A stretch of 64,000 nucleotides of DNA, from the NCBI RefSeq assembly GCF_001482385.1, contig NZ_CP013611.1:1612001-1676000 (forward strand), written 5' to 3'. Under the pieces are notes generated by a model, which searched no databases, was not told the DNA's origin, and was given only the letters and a program-made list of their open reading frames with translations. Every line of letters starts with the position of its first letter. Positions within the stretch are counted from its first letter, which is position 1. Below, one piece after another: positions 28,172 to 36,603 of this stretch. Position numbers and translations under genes: made by a program. Source of the DNA: Pseudoalteromonas rubra (lineage in GTDB: Bacteria; Pseudomonadota; Gammaproteobacteria; Enterobacterales; Alteromonadaceae).

Positions 28172-28483
28172 CTACTCCGAAACAGCTGAGTCTAGGCGCT
28201 GTAACACACTCAGCAATGATTTAAACTGGGGATGTTGTGCGAAGTTGACTTCTGCCATCGGCGCAATGGCCATATTAGCAGGTAAAGATGCGCCGTTTCG
28301 CAACAAGGTACGCATCTTTACGATAAAAACAAACTGCAACCATTGCTCAAACCGTAACGTATCGCAGCAAAATGGCTGAGTAGACTGTAACGCCTGTTCC
28401 GAAACTGGCTCTGCCTGCCAAAGTTTAGCCTGGCGCAACGTGTGCTCGAGTTCTTCAAGCAGTTGCCAAACTGGGTGATCCAT
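28172..28483 (-). CDS. yqcC: YqcC-family protein (DUF446)
   Basis: A 103-residue all-helical protein (LLEELEHTLRQAKLW, ALQSTQPFCCDTLRFEQWLQFVFIVKMRTLL, NMAIAPMAEV) matching the YqcC family. Six bp upstream of truC, first gene of the conserved yqcC-truC-yqcA operon. Biochemical role unknown. In E. coli yqcC is the neighbour of csrB. Confidence 0.88.
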   Translation of the reverse strand: MDHPVWQLLEELEHTLRQAKLWQAEPVSEQALQSTQPFCCDTLRFEQWLQFVFIVKMRTLLRNGASLPANMAIAPMAEVNFAQHPQFKSLLSVLQRLDSAVSE

Positions 28484-28611
28484 AGTGCTTCCTCAGACAA
28501 ATACAAAAGCCCCATTATACCCGATCCAAGCCGGGCGTTTGTATCTTTATGGTCACCCTTATCAGTCACCAAGAATAAAGTTATAATCGCGCTTCAACGC
28601 AATTAAGTGAG

Positions 28612-29649
28612 ATGAAAATGACAGCGCAAATTACGACTTTAGGTGAACTACTAACTTCAGCAGGCACCCAATGGCGCGCCTATGATATTGGCCGTCGCAT
28701 AACCAAAATCGATAAAAAGCAGTTTGCGCAGATAGAAACCACTCAGGTGCCCTACCCTTATCCACTCGCGGGCCATGCATTATTAGCGATTCAGTTCTGG
28801 GATAATCAGGCCACGCAGGACCCCTATGTGTGGTTTTTAAAGTTACCACTGGATGAACAGAGTAAACTGGTTGCAGCCAGCCGTGACCACTTTGCCTCTA
28901 TGGTCATCGAAGCCTTAGGCACTCAGCTCACCGGCGAAGCGGCGCAAGGTAAACTGGATAACAACCCCTATGTCTATGCACCCAATGCCAATAAACTGGC
29001 CGCATTTAATGCATTACTGAAAACAGAACTCAAGCGACCTGCCTCGCAATACTATGAATATGCTGAGCTCTATATCGCTGGAAAAATGGGCTTGGATCAG
29101 TGGCAAAACCTAGCAGTACAAGGTCTGGCTGACTTAGCCATGCGCCTGGAGCATGGTAACAACCAAAACAATCTCAAGACCCACTGGTCACAATTACCCA
29201 AGGAAGTTCAGTCGCCTCTGGCGGCCATGTTAGAACATGTTGCCATTGGTGTTGAGCTAACCGAGCACTTATTAGGTGGCCTGAAACAAGCCGTGAACGA
29301 TCAAGATTTAACAGCGTGTACCAATCACCTCAGAGCATTATCGGGTAGCCATAGTCTCGGGCTCATCGCTGACGCTGTTGATACTATATTAGACTCACCA
29401 CTGGCTGCACAGGCCGATCTGCAACTCACCATTACCGGACGCTGTTGGGAAACACTGACAGACTCAACCAGACTCATTAGGCTCATGGACAGTGCAGCGC
29501 ATAACACTGAAGTAGATGGCTTATTTGAAAGCATTTTCGCCGACCTGGTTGCAATTCCAACATTGCGCCCACATGTCTTAGCTCTACTTAGAACAGAAAA
29601 TCGCAGTGAAACACTGTCCAGAGCAATAGGCAGGCTATTTAAACGATGA
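28612..29649 (+). CDS. DUF3549-family protein
   Basis: A 345-residue soluble helical protein that begins with a conserved-looking core (LGELLTSAGTQWRAYDIGRRI, PYPYPLAGHALLAIQFWD). No signal peptide or membrane segment. It resembles DUF3549, found beside DUF3301 genes in Alteromonadales and Vibrionales. Function unknown. Its stop overlaps the DUF3301 start by 4 nt (ATGA). Upstream it is divergent from yqcC. Confidence 0.75.
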   Translation: MKMTAQITTLGELLTSAGTQWRAYDIGRRITKIDKKQFAQIETTQVPYPYPLAGHALLAIQFWDNQATQDPYVWFLKLPLDEQSKLVAASRDHFASMVIEALGTQLTGEAAQGKLDNNPYVYAPNANKLAAFNALLKTELKRPASQYYEYAELYIAGKMGLDQWQNLAVQGLADLAMRLEHGNNQNNLKTHWSQLPKEVQSPLAAMLEHVAIGVELTEHLLGGLKQAVNDQDLTACTNHLRALSGSHSLGLIADAVDTILDSPLAAQADLQLTITGRCWETLTDSTRLIRLMDSAAHNTEVDGLFESIFADLVAIPTLRPHVLALLRTENRSETLSRAIGRLFKR

Positions 29650-29948
29650 TCACTCTTTGGCTTTTTATTCTTATTGGCGCAGTCATTGCGTTCTTTTGGT
29701 TTGGCCGTCAGATTGCAGAAGCGGCACAACAACACGCTGTAGGACAAGCAGAAAAGCTCAATGTTCAGTTGCTCAGTGTTGCCTGTGTAAAACGCAGGCT
29801 CGGTGTACTGAGTAACGGAAAACTGGGAATAAAAAGCCAATTTGCCTTTGAATTCAGTTCAGATCAGCAAAGTGCATACACCGGCACTATGCACCTTGAG
29901 AACCTGCGCCTGAAAAAAATGGATGTACCACCTCACCGCATGCTGTAA
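29646..29948 (+). CDS. DUF3301-family small membrane protein
   Basis: A 100-residue protein: one N-terminal membrane helix (ITLWLFILIGAVIAFFWFG), then a soluble beta-rich part starting AQQHAVGQAEKLNVQLLSVACVKRR, a DUF3301 hallmark. Translationally coupled to the preceding gene by an ATGA overlap. It ends about 120 bp before the terminator of the converging csrB-like RNA. Confidence 0.8.
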   Translation: MITLWLFILIGAVIAFFWFGRQIAEAAQQHAVGQAEKLNVQLLSVACVKRRLGVLSNGKLGIKSQFAFEFSSDQQSAYTGTMHLENLRLKKMDVPPHRML

Positions 29949-30065
29949 CTTCCATAGTCGGGTGACAGATCAAAGTGTGCTTTTTCGAAGGGTCAAAAAT
30001 GATTTCTTTAGTATTTGGTGAGAGTTGAAATTAAAGAGTGGTTTTGAAGTGTGCGTTGACAACGC

Positions 30066-30097
30066 AAAAAACCAAGGCGTAACCCTTGTGCTACGCC
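30066..30097 (-). terminator. Rho-independent terminator of the csrB-like RNA
   Basis: On the minus strand GGCGTA-(10-nt loop)-TACGCC is followed by TTGGTTTTTT. A second small palindrome (GCGTTGTCAACGC) lies just beyond. It is oriented to end transcription coming from the repeat array. Confidence 0.8.
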
Positions 30098-30371
30098 CCA
30101 ATCTGACGAATTTCCTGGGAGGTATCCAATACCTCTGCCTACAACAAACTAGCAAGCCGCCAAGCTTCATCATCCCCTGAACGGGTATACATCCCGACAT
30201 ACCCGATCTTCTTCCCTGACTTCATCCGATAGGTTACATCCTGTAGATATCCTTACCGCATCCAAGCACATCCTTTGTCGGCTTGTGTAAGCTCTGTCAC
30301 ACCGCTCGACTTGTCTTCCCTATTCCTTTTATAAACAACGTCCTTTTTGTGTCCTAAGCCATCCTGACCTT

Positions 30372-30924
30372 GTCCACTTCGCTTATCCTAAGCGCTCCTA
30401 ACTTCCACTGTCAAACATCATCCTGATGTTTCTAAGTCTCCCTTGACTCTGTCCACTTCGCTTATCCTAAGCGCTCCTAACTTCCACTGTTAAACATCTT
30501 CCTGATGTTTCCTGAGCCGTCCTGACTCTGTCCACTTCGCTTATCCTAAGCGCTCCTGACTTCCACTGTTAAACATCTTCCTGATGTTTCCTGAGCCGTC
30601 CTGACTCTGTCCACTTCGCTTATCCTAAGCGCTCCTGACTTCCACTGTTAAACATCTTCCTGATGTTTCCTGAGCCATCCTGACTCTGTCCACTTCGCTT
30701 ATCCTAAGCGCTCCTGACTTCCACTGTTAAACATCTTCCTGATGTTTCCTGAGCCATCCTGACTCTGTCCACGTCGCTTATCCTAAGCGCTCCTGACTTC
30801 CACTGTTAAACATCTTCCTGATGTTTCCTGAGCCGTCCTGACTCTGTCCACTTCGCTTATCCTAAGCGCTCCTAACTTCCACTGTTAAACATCTTCCTGA
30901 TGTTTCCTGAGCCATCCAGACTCT
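30372..30924 (-). repeat. Seven tandem 79-bp units in the csrB-like RNA
   Basis: Units start at 30372, 30451, 30530, 30609, 30688, 30767 and 30846, all 79 bp apart; partial homology continues at both ends. Six units carry seven GGA triplets (minus strand), the first carries six. Differences are few: C/T in the GAGCC(A/G)T segment, A/G in CTCCT(A/G)AC, a single T-to-G in the unit at 30767, and several in the first unit. No unique spacers separate the units, so it is not a CRISPR array. Confidence 0.97.
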
Positions 30925-31130
30925 GTCCGCTTCACCCGTTCCTGGCACCGATGTCCTTCCGTCCTTGAACACGATTAAGTTTACGCAATCCTGAATAATG
31001 GGAAAGACGCTTTTTCTCACACTTTTTTTCGTCACCTTCTTGAAACAATCATAAGGACATTTAATTTCAATAACTTAACACGATAAGGAGGGCTAAAACA
31101 CCGGTACTAAAACGCCTTGACCTACATTAA

Positions 31131-31148
31131 TGTGAGAAAAGTCTCACA
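31131..31148. promoter_or_regulatory. GacA/UvrY-type upstream activating palindrome
   Basis: TGTGAGAAAAGTCTCACA is a near-perfect 18-bp palindrome fitting the GacA/UvrY box (TGTAAG-N6-CTTACA and TGTGAG variants). It overlaps the stop codon of the GNAT gene and is centred about 170 bp upstream of the estimated csrB start, a spacing similar to that of known GacA-controlled sRNA promoters. It supports control by the BarA-UvrY (GacS-GacA) system. Confidence 0.7.
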
Positions 31149-31800
31149 GGCTTTTTTCCATAATGGCGGTTCGAGTTTTAAACAGCAGTTCACCCTGTAC
31201 TGATTTGAAGGTTAAAACCTGAAGTTTTTCATAACCATGCTGGCTAAAAAAGAAGTTCTGTTCGGCCTCAGACACAAATACCCCGAGACCACTGGCCAGG
31301 GGATTTTCTTTAACTAATTCGTCCAGTGCATCCAATAAATGATGTCCCAGTCCCTGACCCTGATAGTGTGGCTCTACGGCAATAAACGAAAGAAAATAAT
31401 AATGTCCACAATCCGCCAGTGCCTCTCGTATGGTTTTTTCTTTGTCTATTAATTGCTGAGTTTGCAAATATCCAGCACTCATCATTAACCGCAAACGCCA
31501 GTCCCAGCGTCGCGATGCTTGCAGCTCTGTCTGAGCTTCAAATACACAGGCAATCGCCAGCAAGTCTTCTTCCTGGTAGAGACCAATTAAGGGTTGAGCA
31601 GACTGACCGAAGCAGGACAACTCCTCGCGGATCAAAGCTCGTAGTCGTGATTCATAAGTTTGTTCATCCGCCCCACCCAGCACATCTTTGAATAACTTGT
31701 CATCATGGTAGGCTCTGTATAACAGGCTGGCTGCCACCCTACTGTCTTCCGGGGATAAATGTTTAATGGTTAGCTGCGCATTGGTCGTCGAGTTTGTCAT
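31144..31800 (-). CDS. GNAT-family N-acetyltransferase
   Basis: A 218-residue acetyltransferase with the acetyl-CoA-binding motif A (YFLSFIAVEPHYQGQGLGHHLLDAL) and a C-terminal region (GVFVSEAEQNFFFSQHGYEKLQV) typical of GNAT. Substrate unknown. AAGGAC precedes the ATG. The stop codon lies inside the GacA-type palindrome, so the upstream control region of csrB begins within this gene. Confidence 0.88.
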   Translation of the reverse strand: MTNSTTNAQLTIKHLSPEDSRVAASLLYRAYHDDKLFKDVLGGADEQTYESRLRALIREELSCFGQSAQPLIGLYQEEDLLAIACVFEAQTELQASRRWDWRLRLMMSAGYLQTQQLIDKEKTIREALADCGHYYFLSFIAVEPHYQGQGLGHHLLDALDELVKENPLASGLGVFVSEAEQNFFFSQHGYEKLQVLTFKSVQGELLFKTRTAIMEKSL

Positions 31801-31903
31801 GGTAAGTCCTTGTGTTTTTTGTTGTGATTATCGACAATTTTTACTTGTCGGTGTGGTAAATCTACTATAGTTATAGCGTACTTTTTAAACAACCAGAGGG
31901 CAT

Positions 31904-32131
31904 ATGGATACCAGTGCACATAACCTAAAAAACTTATTTGCTCAGCTTGGATTAGACAACAGTGATGCAGGCATAAAGTCATTTTTTAGTCAGCACACAC
32001 TGCCCAGCGATATGCTTTTGGCAGAAGCCCCATTTTGGAACCAAGGACAGAAGCACTTCATTGAAGAGTCACTCAGAGAAGATGCTGACTGGAGTGAAAT
32101 AATCGATGAGCTGGATGCAAGATTACGTTAA
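31904..32131 (+). CDS. DUF2789-family small protein
   Basis: A 75-residue acidic helical protein (NLKNLFAQLGLDNSDAGIKSFFSQH, LAEAPFWNQGQKHFIEESLREDADWSEIIDELDARLR) that matches the DUF2789 family. Complete and alone. Divergent from the GNAT gene with about 100 bp between. Function unknown. Confidence 0.82.
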   Translation: MDTSAHNLKNLFAQLGLDNSDAGIKSFFSQHTLPSDMLLAEAPFWNQGQKHFIEESLREDADWSEIIDELDARLR

Positions 32132-32311
32132 ACAAAGCTGACCACACTTGCGATAACTGGAGTTATATCCAAAACGTGCTGTGCTAAACACATATGTCAT
32201 TGCAAAGCGCTATATGCCACCTCACAAACACGAGCTGCATCTTTTTACTGGTGATGTTGTGGCAACTTAGGTGATACAATGCGCTGAGTTTTAATTTCCA
32301 GAGGCCGCTTT

Positions 32312-32587
32312 ATGCACCCCGCAGTTTTGAACGCAATTGCCGCACTCGTTGCGCAAGGCAAAACCCCTACCGTTGCCACCACCAAAGCCAAACTGGCTGA
32401 GCCCGTAGCAATGCCCTTGATCATTGCGGGACTAACAGCTTATAAAAATAACCCCGATCTGCTCTCAGCACTAGACGAACAGCCAAACCAGAGTACCCAG
32501 TCGCCTGAACAAGACAGCGCACAGACTCAGTTAGATCGCATCGAGGCTAAACTGGATAAATTGCTCGCTCTTCTGGAGTCTCGCTAA
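32312..32587 (+). CDS. Small protein with possible HTH and C-terminal coiled coil
   Basis: A 91-residue protein. The N-terminal half (HPAVLNAIAALVAQGKTPTVATTKAKLAEPVAMPLIIAGL, given in part) looks like a KfrA-type helix-turn-helix; a Gln/Ser linker and a short coiled coil (LDRIEAKLDKLLALLESR) follow. It ends 1 bp before the DUF2310 gene, so they are co-transcribed. DNA binding is an inference. Confidence 0.65.
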   Translation: MHPAVLNAIAALVAQGKTPTVATTKAKLAEPVAMPLIIAGLTAYKNNPDLLSALDEQPNQSTQSPEQDSAQTQLDRIEAKLDKLLALLESR

Positions 32588-32588
32588 G

Positions 32589-33362
32589 ATGTTCGTTGTT
32601 GATCTCACTTTTGACTGTTATCAGGACACCACGCTTGAGCAAGCAGAGCAGGCTATCAACCGAGTGGTTAACGCGTTGCGTTTTAACGGCCAAATCATTG
32701 GGGATGAATTTCCCACCGTTTTAAAAGAAGGCTTTTTTATCACCCGGGTGATGTGTCCTCTTGAAGATGCACTGCACCCTCTGCATCACAGCCCATTCGT
32801 TAAGCACGCCATTGATCAACTCCAGCAGGCAGGATTGTTAGCACCTAAAGTCAAAGTAATAGGTCAGGATATTCATGCCAATGGCGCTGATCAATGCCAG
32901 TCCCCGTCCAGCTATATTCTCTATACAACCTATGTACACACCTGCAGTCCATTGTATTGTGGTGATGATTTTCAGCCAGTGCCCCTGTACAAGATCCCGG
33001 CCATTGCCAATGGCGATTATAAAGCACTGATAAAATGGCAAGAAGACTGGCAGGCCTGTGATCAGATCCAAATTAATGGTGCAACACGCTGCGAGTTTGC
33101 CGCCCTCAATGAGTTGACCAGCCTGGACAGTGATCTCACCCGACGAGGCCTGGATCTCAGTAAACGGATCCGTTATCTCACCAAAAAGCCGGTTTATTAT
33201 TACTTGTATCGGGTTGGGGGAGAAAGTCTGGCACAGGAAAAAGCTCGCTTGTGTCCGAGCTGCGGCGCACATTGGGCGTTAGATGAGCCCTGGTTTGGCA
33301 TTTTCGATTTCAAATGTGATGCCTGTGAACTGGTTTCCAATATTTCCTGGGATTTCCAGTAA
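32589..33362 (+). CDS. DUF2310-family zinc-ribbon protein
   Basis: A 257-residue cytosolic protein with a C-terminal zinc ribbon (CPSCGAHWAL ... CDACELVSN) after an alpha/beta region that includes several Cys (HTCSPLYCGDD). It matches the Zn-ribbon-containing DUF2310 family described as possibly nucleic-acid-binding; no activity is established. Downstream in the operon with the 91-residue protein. Confidence 0.8.
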   Translation: MFVVDLTFDCYQDTTLEQAEQAINRVVNALRFNGQIIGDEFPTVLKEGFFITRVMCPLEDALHPLHHSPFVKHAIDQLQQAGLLAPKVKVIGQDIHANGADQCQSPSSYILYTTYVHTCSPLYCGDDFQPVPLYKIPAIANGDYKALIKWQEDWQACDQIQINGATRCEFAALNELTSLDSDLTRRGLDLSKRIRYLTKKPVYYYLYRVGGESLAQEKARLCPSCGAHWALDEPWFGIFDFKCDACELVSNISWDFQ

Positions 33363-33399
33363 AGACACAAGAGATGGCCTGGCCATCTCTTGTTATAAA

Positions 33400-33963
33400 T
33401 TAAAACTGCGAGATCAGCTGAGCCAGAAACGCACTCAGACTGGGCGCCAGCACTATATGTGGCGTCTTACCCACGCGTTCAAGACATACTTCACCCGTAC
33501 TGAGTTGCACTGTGATTAAGACATCTTCGTGCGCAGTCAAACCAATAAAAACGGTATCAGCTTGCTTCAGGCGGCGCTTCATTAACATATGCCCGGTGAT
33601 ATTCTGTTGTAAGCGCTCGAAATCTTCTTCATTCCAGGCCTGCAGCAGTTCAATCTCTTCTCCATCCAGCGTAGCCACAATATTGCCACCATACGCCGTG
33701 CCATAAAACGCATTTAACTCAGGGCTAAACTGAGTTTCCAACGCATTGGCCAATGCAGTCAAATCACCGCCCGGATTTCTGGACACGGCTTGCCAGGCAA
33801 TCAGGCCATCGCCTCTTGGCTCACCGGCTTCGCACGGGCTGGGCCATTGTGCGTCATGCTCGATCAATGGCCAGTGACCGTGGGTCTGCTGTACCGAGTT
33901 GGCAAATTTATCATGAAGTTCGAGGATCAAAGTGCTCACGCTCATACTGCTATTTTCGCTCAT
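33400..33963 (-). CDS. syd: SecY-interacting protein Syd
   Basis: A 187-residue protein homologous to E. coli Syd, a peripheral inner-membrane protein that binds SecY and probes the integrity of the translocon. Recognisable are WPSPCEAG, LNAFYGTAYGGNI, ELLQAWNEEDFERLQQNITGHML and the ending LAPSLSAFLAQLISQF. The ATG seven codons in (MSVSTLILELHDKF) is an alternative start that fits the E. coli N-terminus. Divergent from queF, the same pairing as in E. coli next to csrB. Confidence 0.93.
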   Translation of the reverse strand: MSENSSMSVSTLILELHDKFANSVQQTHGHWPLIEHDAQWPSPCEAGEPRGDGLIAWQAVSRNPGGDLTALANALETQFSPELNAFYGTAYGGNIVATLDGEEIELLQAWNEEDFERLQQNITGHMLMKRRLKQADTVFIGLTAHEDVLITVQLSTGEVCLERVGKTPHIVLAPSLSAFLAQLISQF

Positions 33964-34006
33964 TATTCGCTATAATCTGGGCCATTGTAACTACTAATGG
34001 ATCAAC

Positions 34007-34852
34007 ATGACAGACTACAATAACGCCCCGGAGTTAAAAGCCTCTGTGTTGGGTAAAACCACCGAATACGCCAGTCAGTACGAGCCGAGCTTGCTTCATC
34101 CTATCGCGCGCAAGCTTAATCGTGATCAGATAGCAGTTGATGAGCAGGCATTACCATTTTTTGGTGAAGATATCTGGCATGGTTATGAGCTGTCCTGGCT
34201 GAATACAAAAGGTAAACCCCAGGTGGCCATCGCGCGCTTTGTGTTCCCTTGCCAGAGCAGCCATATTATCGAGTCTAAGTCATTTAAACTCTATCTGAAC
34301 AGCTTCAATCAGAGTCAATTCGCAAGCTTTGACGTGGTACGTGACACACTACAGCAGGATCTCTCCAAAGCGGCCCAGTGCGATGTTACAGTGACTTTAT
34401 ACGGCCCTGATGACCACAACTGCCTGCCATTTTCAGCCCTGCCGGGAGAGTGTATTGATGAATTAGACATTACTGTGGATGATTACAGCCCACGCGATGG
34501 CTTATTGACTCAGGAAAGTGACCAGCAAGTGAGTGAAACCCTGCACAGCCACCTGTTAAAATCTAACTGTCTGATCACCTCTCAGCCAGACTGGGCAAGT
34601 ATCGTTATCCGCTATGAAGGAGCAAAGGTTTGTCGTGAATCATTGCTGCGTTACCTGATCTCATTTCGTGACCACAACGAGTTTCACGAACAATGTGTAG
34701 AGCGCATCTACTGCGATCTGCTGCACGCACTCAATCCCGCCAAGCTGGAAGTGTATGCACGTTATACACGTCGTGGTGGCCTGGATATCAATCCGTTCCG
34801 CTCAACCGAACAAGATCAGACCACCTTTAATGTTCGGATCAATCGTCAGTAA
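34007..34852 (+). CDS. queF: NADPH-dependent 7-cyano-7-deazaguanine reductase
   Basis: The 281-residue enzyme reduces preQ0 to preQ1 in queuosine biosynthesis. It is the long, two-half QueF type. The catalytic Cys is in [13 protein letters not shown], the Asp side chain in the same motif, and the substrate Glu in [19 protein letters not shown]. The C-terminus overlaps the end of the convergent cyclophilin gene by 14 bp. Queuosine modifies the GUN anticodons, including tRNA-Asp(GUC), of which this window has seven genes. Confidence 0.96.
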   Translation: MTDYNNAPELKASVLGKTTEYASQYEPSLLHPIARKLNRDQIAVDEQALPFFGEDIWHGYELSWLNTKGKPQVAIARFVFPCQSSHIIESKSFKLYLNSFNQSQFASFDVVRDTLQQDLSKAAQCDVTVTLYGPDDHNCLPFSALPGECIDELDITVDDYSPRDGLLTQESDQQVSETLHSHLLKSNCLITSQPDWASIVIRYEGAKVCRESLLRYLISFRDHNEFHEQCVERIYCDLLHALNPAKLEVYARYTRRGGLDINPFRSTEQDQTTFNVRINRQ

Positions 34853-35765
34853 ACGCCTCAATCGGCACACTGACAGCGCAAACATCGGTGTGATTGGCCT
34901 GGTGTAAAAACCAGGCTTCAGGGCGATTTTTGCGCGCCGCAATCAAAGCCCGAAATGCGCGACTATGGGTATTAAACACTCGAAAACGTTGCTTGTCGGT
35001 ACTCTGAATATCCGCCAATACCTCAACGCTAAGAATGGGGTTAAAAGGCTGGTTGGCTGCAGGCTTTCGGTGCAATCGTTGCACATGCTCCATACCGGCT
35101 AACACTCGGCCAAAGACCGTGGTATTTAAATCCAGATACCGTTGTGCTGTTAATGTGAAATAGAACTCACTGCCACCGCTATCAGCACTGTTTTGTCGCG
35201 CCATCGCAAAAGTGCCCGGGCAATGTGTCTGCCAGGTACGAGTCCCCTTGTCGTTTTGTGCTACGGCAAACCCGTTTAAGAACCCGGTCCGAGGTGCATA
35301 GCCATCGACTAGGTTTAAAGGTGTGATCTCCTGAGGCTCTGCTGTTGCCAGGAAAAGTTCAGCCGGAATACTTTTTGACCCCTTGAGCGGGCGTTTCTCG
35401 TTGCTCTGATCGCCACCCTGTGCAACAAAACCTTCAACAAAGCGATACATAGTCAGGTCACGGTAAAAGCCCTCTCGCGCCAGCGCTTTAATATTTTTCA
35501 CATGGCCGGGCGCCAGCTGCGGGTTCAGTTCGACATAAACCGGCCCGGTTGGCAAAGTGATCTTAAGGATGTGCTCCAATGGCACCGACCGCCAATCGGC
35601 ATCGTCTGCCTGTGCAATGATGTCAGCAGGGGCTGGTGCCGCCTGAAGCACATCAACACTATCAGATTGCGCCAGTTTATCGGTTGCCTGACAGGCAGTG
35701 AGTGTGAGAAGCAACAGCGCTGCTGTGCTCATCCTTGCTGTTACTTTGCGTATTATTATTGTCAT
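34839..35765 (-). CDS. Cyclophilin-type peptidyl-prolyl isomerase lipoprotein
   Basis: A 308-residue protein with a lipoprotein signal (LLLLTLTAC), an acidic linker and a cyclophilin domain (about 65-260: [75 protein letters not shown]). The catalytic Arg (YRFVEGF) and the FAMAR/GSEFYF motifs are present. It should fold proteins in the periplasm. AGGAA precedes the ATG at 35765. Its first 89 bp overlap the previous gene, unusual for these genomes. Confidence 0.85.
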   Translation of the reverse strand: MTIIIRKVTARMSTAALLLLTLTACQATDKLAQSDSVDVLQAAPAPADIIAQADDADWRSVPLEHILKITLPTGPVYVELNPQLAPGHVKNIKALAREGFYRDLTMYRFVEGFVAQGGDQSNEKRPLKGSKSIPAELFLATAEPQEITPLNLVDGYAPRTGFLNGFAVAQNDKGTRTWQTHCPGTFAMARQNSADSGGSEFYFTLTAQRYLDLNTTVFGRVLAGMEHVQRLHRKPAANQPFNPILSVEVLADIQSTDKQRFRVFNTHSRAFRALIAARKNRPEAWFLHQANHTDVCAVSVPIEAFTDD

Positions 35766-36603
35766 TATATGTTCCTGGTTGATACCACAATTCGCTGCGT
35801 GACAAAGGCGTCTCGGCAGACAAAGTTGGATTCGGCAAGCGCAGATGAGTGCGCCCAGCCAAATCGAGTTGTGTCAGCTGATCCGCGAAATGGCGACGAA
35901 ATAGCTGCTCAAAACAGCCATCCACAATCGCTTGCTCAAGACCCGCTTGCAACAAATCACGGAGCTGGATATTGGTTTTATCGACAAACAGATAAACTGC
36001 TGATGGATAGATAATTAATAGACTGGGTTGCACCATAATATCAGTGCGTGAAGGAAAGTCATTGGCAGCCAGAATATCCAACGGCACGACATCCAGGCGT
36101 TTGTTACTGAGCATAGTCATGGCCTTTTCTGTATCGTGAAAAGCCACCACCTGTAACCCATTGCGTTCGAACACAGCTCTGTCAGGCCAGTCATGACGCA
36201 GCCCAAACAACAAAGGCTGCAACTGCCCCCAATGCTTAATATCCACAAAGTCCGCCGCCCGGCTGGCAGCAATGAACAACACGCGATAGCCCAGCAAACC
36301 TTTAACCAAGGGGATCCGCACAGCCAGTGCCTGCTGCTCACGCGCCTTGCTAGTCACAGACCAAAACACATCAATGCCCGATGGTTTGCCGAGCAAACGC
36401 AATGCCCGACTCTGTGTCGGGATCCCAACTATCGGCTTAAATGTAACAGGCCTGGGCTGATAAGACAGTGCCAGTGCCAGCAACTCAGTCACATAAGGAT
36501 TGGCGCCCGCAGTGACACGGATCTCAAGCGGCGCAATAGCACGAGAAGCCATGGCTGAGCCACAGATACAAAGCATCAATAGCAACAAAAAACGGCCCAT
36601 CAT
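35677..36603 (-). CDS. Periplasmic solute-binding-like protein
   Basis: A 308-residue protein: signal peptide (MMGRFLLLLMLCICGSAMA) and a bilobed binding-protein fold (IEVFWSVTSKAREQ-type region, GYRVLFIAASRAADF, ERNGLQVVAFHDTEKAMTMLSNKRLDVVPLDILAAND). The last 30 residues are low-complexity ([17 protein letters not shown]) and overlap the cyclophilin start. Its ATG overlaps the tamB stop by 4 nt (ATGA), so it is the third gene of the tamA-tamB operon. No transporter is adjacent; ligand unknown. Confidence 0.72.
   Translation of the reverse strand: MMGRFLLLLMLCICGSAMASRAIAPLEIRVTAGANPYVTELLALALSYQPRPVTFKPIVGIPTQSRALRLLGKPSGIDVFWSVTSKAREQQALAVRIPLVKGLLGYRVLFIAASRAADFVDIKHWGQLQPLLFGLRHDWPDRAVFERNGLQVVAFHDTEKAMTMLSNKRLDVVPLDILAANDFPSRTDIMVQPSLLIIYPSAVYLFVDKTNIQLRDLLQAGLEQAIVDGCFEQLFRRHFADQLTQLDLAGRTHLRLPNPTLSAETPLSRSELWYQPGTYNDNNNTQSNSKDEHSSAVASHTHCLSGNR

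Larger units (their letters stand above)
30066..30970 (-). ncRNA. csrB: Greatly expanded CsrB-like CsrA-sequestering RNA
   Basis: The gap between DUF3301 and GNAT contains no real gene, but its minus strand has 68 GGA triplets in about 905 nt, often as CAGGATG, CAGGAAG or TAGGATA, the CsrA-binding motif. Many lie in hairpin loops: CGCTTA-GGA-TAAGCG, AAACATC-AGGAA-GATGTTT, GAGTCA-GGA-TGGCTC and GAGGTAT-TGG-ATACCTC. CsrB/CsrC/RsmZ RNAs work this way, soaking up the translational regulator CsrA. A terminator marks the 3' end at 30066; the 5' end near 30970 is a guess from a weak -10 (TAAACT, 30978-30983). Context agrees: yqcC-truC on one side and syd-queF on the other, as around E. coli csrB. 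E. coli CsrB is about 370 nt; the excess here comes from seven 79-bp units. The 76-residue minus frame at 29970-30200 lies within the RNA and is rejected as protein. Confidence 0.85.

Noticed and set aside
29970..30200. 76-residue minus-strand frame starting MSGCIPVQGMMKLGG
   Set aside because: It lies inside the 3' part of the csrB-like RNA and its terminator, has no recognisable domain, and consists of palindromic RNA-type sequence.
30372..30924. Tandem repeat as CRISPR array or integron attC cluster
   Set aside because: Units are continuous 79-bp copies without unique spacers or cassettes, and no cas or integrase gene is nearby.
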